This document shows, one piece after another, positions 6,051 through 10,695 of a stretch of DNA of 10,695 bases (its first letter is position 1; each line of letters starts with the position of its first letter). The stretch lies in NCBI GenBank assembly GCA_003973505.1, contig QNXT01000236.1:1-10695 (forward strand). Reading direction: 5' to 3'. Position numbers and translations under genes: made by a program. The stretch comes from Bacteroidota bacterium. Lineage in GTDB: Bacteria > Bacteroidota > Bacteroidia > Bacteroidales > UBA1556. The notes under the pieces are model-generated. The model did not search any database, was not told the DNA's origin, and was given only the letters and a program-made list of their open reading frames with translations.

Positions 6051-6437
6051 ATGGAAGTAATTAATGTTATAGGTCGTAGAAAGACTGCCGTAGCTCGTAT
6101 TTATATGAGTGAAGGAAGCGGACAAATCACCGTAAACAAACGTGATTATAAAGAATATTTTCCAACAGGTACATTACAGTATGTGGTTGAACAACCATTT
6201 TTGATTACTGATAATATGGGAAAATATGACATCAAGGTAAATCTTGATGGTGGTGGAATTAAAGGACAAGCTGAGGCTTTGCGTTTAGCAATTTCTCGTG
6301 CTTTGGTGAAGATTGACGAAGAGTATCGCCCTGCACTTAAGAAAGAAGGTTTGATGCGTCGTGATCCTCGTATGGTTGAGCGTAAGAAACCAGGACAACC
6401 AAAAGCACGTAAGCGTTTCCAATTCTCAAAACGTTAA
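6051..6437 (+). CDS. rpsI: 30S ribosomal protein S9 (uS9)
   Basis: 128 residues. The start EVINVIGRRKTAVARIYM, the central GGGIKGQAEALRLAISRAL and the C-terminal LMRRDPRMVERKKPGQPKARKRFQFSKR are all signature S9 sequence. The last residues, FSKR, form the tail that reaches the P-site tRNA on the small subunit and are intact. L13 and S9 genes are paired in most bacteria, as here. A 102-nt gap with a hairpin separates it from rpsB. Confidence 0.98.
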   Translation: MEVINVIGRRKTAVARIYMSEGSGQITVNKRDYKEYFPTGTLQYVVEQPFLITDNMGKYDIKVNLDGGGIKGQAEALRLAISRALVKIDEEYRPALKKEGLMRRDPRMVERKKPGQPKARKRFQFSKR

Positions 6438-6539
6438 GAAAAGTTTTTTGTTTAGTATCCAAATTGCTAAGACCTGCGATTACTCGGAGCTACTTAGCAA
6501 TTGGTTTAAACGGAATGTAAACAATTTAATATTAAGAAA
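6438..6539 (+). promoter_or_regulatory. Hairpin-bearing leader between rpsI and rpsB
   Basis: CCAAATTGCTAAG (6459-6471) pairs with CTTAGCAATTGG (6493-6504), a 12-bp stem with one bulged A and a 21-nt loop. It is followed by a weak GTTTA/TAAAC hairpin (about 6504-6522) just before the rpsB start region. There is no U-run after the main stem, so it is not an ordinary terminator. A regulatory site for S2 is a reasonable guess. No convincing TAnnTTTG promoter lies in this gap. Confidence 0.5.
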
Positions 6540-7361
6540 ATGCCAAGAACAAATTTTGACGAACTCCTCGAAGCAGGAGTACACTTTGGACACTTAAAAC
6601 GTAAGTGGAATCCAAACATGGCTCCTTATGTATTTATGGAGCGCAATGGTATTCATATCATTGACTTGCACAAAACAGTTGCTAAACTTGAAGAAGCTGC
6701 TGCTGCTGCAAAACAAATTGCTAAATCAGGAAAGAAAATCCTTTTTGTAGCTACTAAAAAACAAGCTAAGATGATTGTTGCAGAGCGTATCAAAAAAACA
6801 GGTATGCCTTATGTAACTGAGCGTTGGCCAGGTGGAATGTTGACAAACTTTGCTACTATCCGTAAGGCGGTACGTAAAATGTCAACCATCGATAAAATGC
6901 TTACTGAAAAGTCATATACTAGTTTGTCGAAGCGTGAGCGTCTTCAAATTACTCGTGAGCGTGCTAAGCTTGAAAAGAACTTAGGAAGTATCCAAGATCT
7001 TTCTCGTCTTCCTTCTGCACTTTTTGTGGTAGATGTGTTGAAAGAGAATATTGCAGTTGCTGAAGCTAAAAAATTAAATATTCCTGTTTTTGCGATGGTT
7101 GATACCAACTCAAATCCAAATGATATTGATTTTGTGATTCCAGCAAATGATGATGCTTCAAAGTCTATTGCTTTAATTATTGATGTTATTGCAACAGCAA
7201 TTGAAGAAGGATTGGCTGAGCGTAAAATGGAGCGTGAAAAGAAAAATGCTGATGAAGCTGCAGCAAAACTTAAAAAAGCAGAAGCTAAAAAAGCTGCTGA
7301 GGCTAAAAAAGCAGTAGAAGCAGAAGCTAAAAAGGCTGAAAAATCTGCTGAAGAAGCATAG
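6540..7361 (+). CDS. rpsB: 30S ribosomal protein S2 (uS2)
   Basis: 273 residues. The core shows LLEAGVHFGHLKRKWNPNMAPYVFMERNGIHIIDLHKT (9-46), FVATKKQAK, ERWPGGMLTNFATIRKAV and the LSRLPSALFVVDVLKENIAVAEA segment, followed by PVFAMVDTNSNP and the DDASKSIALI block. From about residue 225 the tail is a Lys/Ala/Glu-rich repeat (AEAKKA type), an extension common in Bacteroidota S2 and likely helical or disordered. S2 joins the small subunit late and is needed for S1 binding and initiation. tsf follows 28 nt downstream, the classical rpsB-tsf pair. Confidence 0.98.
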   Translation: MPRTNFDELLEAGVHFGHLKRKWNPNMAPYVFMERNGIHIIDLHKTVAKLEEAAAAAKQIAKSGKKILFVATKKQAKMIVAERIKKTGMPYVTERWPGGMLTNFATIRKAVRKMSTIDKMLTEKSYTSLSKRERLQITRERAKLEKNLGSIQDLSRLPSALFVVDVLKENIAVAEAKKLNIPVFAMVDTNSNPNDIDFVIPANDDASKSIALIIDVIATAIEEGLAERKMEREKKNADEAAAKLKKAEAKKAAEAKKAVEAEAKKAEKSAEEA

Positions 7362-7389
7362 TTTTTTTAATTATAAAAGATAAAGAGAA

Positions 7390-8220
7390 ATGGCAAAAAT
7401 AACTGCTAGTGATGTTAATGCACTTCGTAAGAAAACAGGTGCAGGCATGATGGATTGTAAAAAAGCCTTGACTGAGGCTGAAGGAGATCAGGAAAAAGCA
7501 ATTGAGATTCTACGTAAAAAAGGTCAGAAAGTGGCTGCAAAACGTGCTGATCGTGATGCTGCTGAAGGTGTAATTATCGCTAAAGTTTCTGAAGATGGTA
7601 CTTTTGGTGCTGTGGTTCGAATCAGTAGTGAGACCGACTTCGTAGCTAAAAACCAAGATTTTATTGATTTTGTAACTGCTGTTGCTGATAAAGCTATTGA
7701 AATAAAAGCTAAGTCTGTAGAAGATTTGAAAGCTGCTGATATGAATGGTCGTACAGTAGAAGAGAATGTTTTAGATCAATTAGGTAAGATTGGTGAGAAG
7801 ATTGAAATTGTTGATTATAAATCAATTTCTGCACCAGCTGTATTTGCTTATATTCACCCAGGTAACCGTTTAGCTACTATTATGGGAGTGAATAAAGCGG
7901 ATGTGGATGGTCTTGAGACTATTGGTAAAGAGGTAAATATGCAGATTGCTGCAATGGCTCCTATCGCTTTGGATAAAGATGGTATTGATGATGCTATTAT
8001 CAAGCAAGAGATTGAAATTGGAATGGATCAAGCTCGCCAAGAAGGAAAACCTGAGGCTATGCTTGAGAAAATTGCTATGGGTAAATTGAATAAATTCTAT
8101 AAAGAGAATACTTTATTGAACCAAGCATTTGTTCGTAACAATAAACAAACAATTGCACAATACCTAAAAGAGGCTGATAAAGACCTTACTGTAACAGAAT
8201 TTTATCGTTTAGCTTTATAA
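7390..8220 (+). CDS. tsf: Elongation factor Ts
   Basis: 276 residues, close to the size of E. coli EF-Ts (about 283). Residues 1-50 form the N-terminal UBA-like domain (VNALRKKTGAGMMDCKKAL, with the conserved GAGMMDCK). SSETDFVAKN (79-88) is the hallmark loop that inserts into EF-Tu and displaces magnesium, releasing GDP. The core domains follow, with YIHPGNRLATIMGV and the AMAPIALDKDGI block. The C-terminal dimer/coiled region ends LTVTEFYRLAL. EF-Ts recycles EF-Tu during elongation. It is the last gene before a strong intrinsic terminator, so the ribosomal transcription unit ends here. Confidence 0.98.
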   Translation: MAKITASDVNALRKKTGAGMMDCKKALTEAEGDQEKAIEILRKKGQKVAAKRADRDAAEGVIIAKVSEDGTFGAVVRISSETDFVAKNQDFIDFVTAVADKAIEIKAKSVEDLKAADMNGRTVEENVLDQLGKIGEKIEIVDYKSISAPAVFAYIHPGNRLATIMGVNKADVDGLETIGKEVNMQIAAMAPIALDKDGIDDAIIKQEIEIGMDQARQEGKPEAMLEKIAMGKLNKFYKENTLLNQAFVRNNKQTIAQYLKEADKDLTVTEFYRLAL

Positions 8221-8243
8221 GCTGAATCATAATTCGATATATG

Positions 8244-8280
8244 AAAGTCACTCCAAATTTTTTGGGGTGACTTTTTTTTT
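8244..8280 (+). terminator. Intrinsic terminator after tsf
   Basis: AAAGTCACTCCAAA pairs with TTTGGGGTGACTTT (one G-U pair), with a short T loop and a run of nine T directly after the stem. This is the clearest factor-independent terminator in the window. It ends the rplM-rpsI-rpsB-tsf unit and separates it from the barrel genes. Confidence 0.9.
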
Positions 8281-8281
8281 G

Positions 8282-8289
8282 TACATTTG
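8282..8289 (+). promoter_or_regulatory. Promoter -7 element of the first barrel gene
   Basis: TACATTTG, an exact TAnnTTTG match, begins 2 nt after the terminator T-run. A TTTG at 8261-8264 lies inside the terminator stem with a shorter than usual 17-nt spacer. The leader before ATG at 8310 would be only about 15 nt, A-rich and without a Shine-Dalgarno site. Confidence 0.55.
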
Positions 8290-8309
8290 GTATCCTAAAA
8301 CCCTAAAAA

Positions 8310-9038
8310 ATGAAAATAGGATACGTATTTGTAATAATGTTTCTTGCTTCATTGTTTGTTTACAGCTCCATATCAGCTCAAGGATTAGCCATGGACGACG
8401 ATGAAAACTGGGATAAATTTAAACCTTCACTAGCCTTCTATATTCAGCCCTTAAATGTAATAGGGTATTATCCTCGGGTTCACTTTGGAATGTCTTTTCT
8501 TACCAAAAGTGGATTGAATTTTAGTCTAATGACCGCTCTGAAATTTCCTGGTTTTTCAAAATCAGCCAGTGATTATTCCGTTAGAGAGTTTCGTCCAGAG
8601 ATTACTTATTTCCTTCTAAAACCTTATCATAAAGTAAACATAAGGGTGGGATTGGAGATGTTAATCACTCGAATTGTTGAGAATAGAAAGAATAGTAGTT
8701 TTCATAACGAAGCAGGGGAGGAGATTTATTATTCAGTTGCCACATTAGAAGAAAAGCGGAAAGGAATACGGTTTGTAGCTGCTATGGTTGTAGCGACAAA
8801 CAAAGACTTTTTGTTTGAACCATTTATTGGTCTAGGTGTCGGATATCGAACAGTTAAATATAGCGATATTGTCGAAGCTCCACCACCGCAGTATTATTCT
8901 TTTTCTCTAAAAGGAATTGTTAAAGATCTTGCAAATACCAACCTATTTGATACTAGTGCAAAGTATTATGCGGGAAGCTCTTATTATTTTCTGCCTACTA
9001 TTGGAATTAAAATTGGATTTCGAATTTCATCTGATTAG
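8310..9038 (+). CDS. Putative outer membrane beta-barrel protein (paralog 1)
   Basis: 242 residues with a signal peptide (about 1-23, cleavage near ISAQG). The mature protein starts with an acidic DDDENWD stretch and then alternates in strand-like fashion: FYIQPLNVIGYYPRVHFGMSF, a DYSVREFRPEITYFLL segment near residues 90-105, LFEPFIGLGVGYRTVKY near 171-187 and a closing strand IGIKIGFRI. These blocks match the neighbouring protein in order (DYSLYEFHPQI, LFEAYIGVGYGSRYVHY, IGLKIGYHF), so the two genes are clearly paralogs. A small barrel of 8-10 strands in the outer membrane is the best reading; no substrate can be proposed. It has its own promoter and is separate from the ribosomal operon. 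Confidence 0.8.
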   Translation: MKIGYVFVIMFLASLFVYSSISAQGLAMDDDENWDKFKPSLAFYIQPLNVIGYYPRVHFGMSFLTKSGLNFSLMTALKFPGFSKSASDYSVREFRPEITYFLLKPYHKVNIRVGLEMLITRIVENRKNSSFHNEAGEEIYYSVATLEEKRKGIRFVAAMVVATNKDFLFEPFIGLGVGYRTVKYSDIVEAPPPQYYSFSLKGIVKDLANTNLFDTSAKYYAGSSYYFLPTIGIKIGFRISSD

Positions 9039-9069
9039 AGTTTTAATTAAATTTTCAGATTATTATTTT

Positions 9070-9077
9070 TATATTTG
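9070..9077 (+). promoter_or_regulatory. Promoter -7 element of the second barrel gene
   Basis: TATATTTG followed by ACTATA, an exact TAnnTTTG match 23 nt before the ATG at 9100. No clear TTTG is seen at -33; T-rich sequence occupies that position. The gene may also be reached by read-through from the gene before it, since no terminator is visible in the 61-nt gap. Confidence 0.6.
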
Positions 9078-9099
9078 ACTATACAAAAAATAGGGTGTG

Positions 9100-9810
9100 A
9101 TGATAAAAAAGATATGGGGTTTCTCTAATCAATTAAAGTACGGTATTATTTTTCTGATACTTATAGTGACTTCACAACAGTTGTTTGCTAGTAAATCACA
9201 AAATGATACGATAACGAAACGGCCACTCTCCATATATATTCGTCCTGTGGCAATGCTTGCTTCATTCCCAAGTTTTCAGTTAGGTGTTGATTATGAATTG
9301 CCAGTAGGTGCTCGATTCGGTTTGGTGCTTGGTTATGGCAGTTATATGTCGGCTCGAGTTCCCGATGCCGAAGTGGTAGATTATTCTTTATATGAATTTC
9401 ACCCTCAAATACAGATTTTTATTTCAAAAAAAGAAGCAAAAAGGCGTTTTGCACTAGGTGTTGAATTTGTTTATGTTGATATTTCCAGCCATCTTCGAGA
9501 TGGTATGTACAATAAAAGTACCAATCAGCTGGTTACTTTTGATCGGGCTACCTATACTGAAAATAGGAGACTGTTTCATGTTTTGGCTTCGTTCGTTCCA
9601 AAACCAATTGGTCATTTTCTTTTTGAAGCTTATATTGGTGTAGGATATGGCAGTAGGTATGTGCATTATAATAATGTGGAAAATGAAAGCCCTTATTATG
9701 GTGGTAGCAGTTGGTTATCGATACCGAGCGCAAAATCAAATGATCGGTCTATAGGTGAACAAGGAGGCCTTTCTGGAACAATAGGCTTAAAAATAGGCTA
9801 TCATTTTTAG
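9100..9810 (+). CDS. Putative outer membrane beta-barrel protein (paralog 2)
   Basis: 236 residues from the ATG at 9100; a GTG directly before it (9097) is also in frame, but ATG is preferred. The N-terminal signal (hydrophobic about residues 14-29, then FASKSQ) is preceded by a longer basic region than usual. The mature part shows SIYIRPVAMLASFPSFQLGVDYE, DYSLYEFHPQIQIFI, LFEAYIGVGYGSRYVHY and a terminal strand ending in aromatic Phe (IGLKIGYHF), the usual end of a barrel recognised by the BAM machinery. Similarity to the preceding gene is spread over the full length with diverged loops, which indicates an old tandem duplication. Function unknown. The 3' end lies 10 bp from a large inverted-repeat element. 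Confidence 0.8.
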   Translation: MIKKIWGFSNQLKYGIIFLILIVTSQQLFASKSQNDTITKRPLSIYIRPVAMLASFPSFQLGVDYELPVGARFGLVLGYGSYMSARVPDAEVVDYSLYEFHPQIQIFISKKEAKRRFALGVEFVYVDISSHLRDGMYNKSTNQLVTFDRATYTENRRLFHVLASFVPKPIGHFLFEAYIGVGYGSRYVHYNNVENESPYYGGSSWLSIPSAKSNDRSIGEQGGLSGTIGLKIGYHF

Positions 9811-9820
9811 TGTTTTTATA

Positions 9821-10085
9821 AACCTGAGTTCGACGTAAAATTTCACTCACAGAAAGTCAATAGCAGACCAGATTTGTTGCTAAATATCACGAAGCAATAG
9901 CGGGCTATTTCGAGTGATATTTGGGCAAAGATGGTTTGCTATTGGCTTTTTCATATAAATTTCGATAATTAGCCCATATACTTCCCCAAATATACTCGAA
10001 TTATCTCGATAGTCCATCGTAAATTTGAGTCGTATATGAACTAATTATCTGAAACTGTGAGCGAAGCTTACATAGAACTCAGGTT
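9821..10085. repeat. 265-bp foldback element with outer stem and two long hairpins (MITE-like or structured RNA)
   Basis: The ends AACCTGAGTTC (9821-9831) and GAACTCAGGTT (10075-10085) are perfect 11-bp inverted repeats. The pairing continues inward, imperfectly, with GTAAAATTTCACTCACAG (9835-9852) against CTGTGAGCGAAGCTTAC (10055-10071). Inside are two hairpins: A, 9853-9890 with 9914-9949, and B, 9961-9981 with 10032-10053, the latter continuing into a further inner stem. A second outer pair, TTATAAACCTGA (9816-9827) and TCAGGTTTATAA (10096-10107), overlaps the left end. No open reading frame of note lies inside. Together with the pyrH promoter it fills the 393-bp gap before pyrH. No target duplication could be found, so mobility is a suggestion only. 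Confidence 0.75.
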
Positions 10086-10133
10086 ATTAAGATTTTCAGG
10101 TTTATAAGTTGGATTAAATAAGGTAATTTACGG

Positions 10134-10165
10134 TTGTGTTACTTATCCAAACTTATGTATATTTG
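10134..10165 (+). promoter_or_regulatory. pyrH promoter
   Basis: TTG at 10134-10136, a 21-nt spacer and TATATTTG at 10158-10165, which matches the Bacteroidota consensus. The start near 10172 gives a leader of about 30 nt. The foldback element lies wholly upstream of it and so is not part of the pyrH mRNA made from this promoter. Confidence 0.65.
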
Positions 10166-10203
10166 ACTGAATATATAAATTAAAATATCGAAATCGTATC
10201 TAT

Positions 10204-10695
10204 ATGAAGTACAATAGAATATTACTTAAATTAAGTGGTGAAGCATTGATGGGCAATCAGCAGTATGGTATTGATCCTAAAAGGTTAAATGATTATGCGG
10301 CTGAAATTAAAGAAGTGGTAGAAAAAGGCGTGCAAGTTGCTATTGTAATCGGAGGAGGGAATATCTTCCGAGGAATGCAGGGTGCTGCACAAGGAATGGA
10401 TCGTGTGCAAGGCGATTATATGGGAATGTTGGCCACAGTGATTAACTCTATGTCGATACAAGGAGCTTTGGAAGGTATGGGTGTTTCCACCCGATTGTTA
10501 GGAGGTCTTGCTATTGAGCCCATAGCTGAATCCATGAGTAGAAAACGAGCACAAGACTATATGGCCGATGGAAAAGTGGTAATAATTAGTGGAGGAACGG
10601 GAAATCCTTTTTTTACTACGGATACGGCTTCAGCTTTACGTGCTGTTGAAATAGAGGCCGATATTATTCTGAAAGGTACTCGTGTAGATTGTGTA
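10204..10695 (+). CDS. pyrH: UMP kinase (uridylate kinase), N-terminal part (cut by window edge)
   Basis: 164 codons from ATG at 10204 to the window edge; a full protein is about 235 residues. The start [16 protein letters not shown] carries the KLSGE motif at 9-13. [16 protein letters not shown] sequence (GGGNIFRG at 50-57) binds the phosphate groups. [18 protein letters not shown] (65-82) lies at the UMP site, and [19 protein letters not shown] (129-147) and KGTRVDCV (157-164) are family signatures. PyrH is the hexameric bacterial enzyme of the amino acid kinase fold that makes UDP from UMP and ATP, the step before CTP and UTP. In many bacteria pyrH directly follows tsf and precedes frr; here two barrel genes and a foldback element lie between tsf and pyrH. 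Confidence 0.97.
   Translation, partial: MKYNRILLKLSGEALMGNQQYGIDPKRLNDYAAEIKEVVEKGVQVAIVIGGGNIFRGMQGAAQGMDRVQGDYMGMLATVINSMSIQGALEGMGVSTRLLGGLAIEPIAESMSRKRAQDYMADGKVVIISGGTGNPFFTTDTASALRAVEIEADIILKGTRVDCV

Noticed and set aside
6361..6597. 78-codon frame spanning the end of rpsI, the gap and the start of rpsB
   Set aside because: Overlaps two certain ribosomal protein genes out of frame.
9821..10085. Riboswitch or leader controlling pyrH
   Set aside because: A good promoter (10134-10165) lies downstream, so the element is outside the main pyrH transcript.
9816..10107. Target site duplication around the foldback element
   Set aside because: Several possible end points were tried; none gave matching flanks longer than three or four bases, so no transposition claim is made.
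1..10695. tRNA or rRNA genes
   Set aside because: No cloverleaf, GTTCRA-type T-arm or rRNA signature was seen on either strand in the intergenic regions.

Overview
The window looks like chromosomal DNA of a Bacteroidota bacterium, probably Bacteroidia (order not resolvable by eye). The reasons are the AT-rich intergenic DNA, the absence of Shine-Dalgarno sites before most starts, repeated TAnnTTTG -7 promoter elements (found before seven genes, with a weaker version before dinB), the gene order rplM-rpsI-rpsB-tsf with pyrH close behind, and beta-barrel outer membrane proteins with Bacteroidota-type signal peptides.

Layout. Positions 1-370 (minus strand) hold the first 123 codons of a membrane HD phosphohydrolase of the PgpH type. 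Positions 650-1915 (minus) encode a 421-residue putative outer membrane barrel of unknown function. Divergent from it is dinB (2106-3245), a translesion DNA polymerase IV. A multi-pass membrane protein follows; its real start is probably TTG at 3457, behind a promoter, rather than the longer open frame from 3280. An ArsC/Spx-family thioredoxin-fold protein lies on the minus strand at 4726-5067.

The right half is a translation cluster: rplM-rpsI (2 nt apart), rpsB, tsf, then a strong terminator. The rplM leader and the rpsI-rpsB gap both contain conspicuous hairpins that could be ribosomal-protein autoregulatory sites. Two paralogous outer membrane barrel genes, each with its own promoter, separate tsf from pyrH (UMP kinase, cut by the window edge).

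The most notable content is between the genes. Two copies (447-605 and 4430-4597) of a short non-coding element about 96% identical over their first 142 bp carry GGCTAA-type terminal inverted repeats, and each is flanked by its own perfect 8-bp target duplication (ATTTTATA and TTAAATTT). This is a MITE caught with its insertion footprints. Each copy folds into two strong hairpins whose loops are complementary over 9 nt. A third, unrelated element (9821-10085, possibly 9816-10107) upstream of pyrH has the same plan: an outer inverted-repeat stem enclosing two long hairpins. There is also a 13-bp purine-only tandem repeat (5127-5245) and a 9-bp repeat (3337-3399) that extends an open reading frame artificially.
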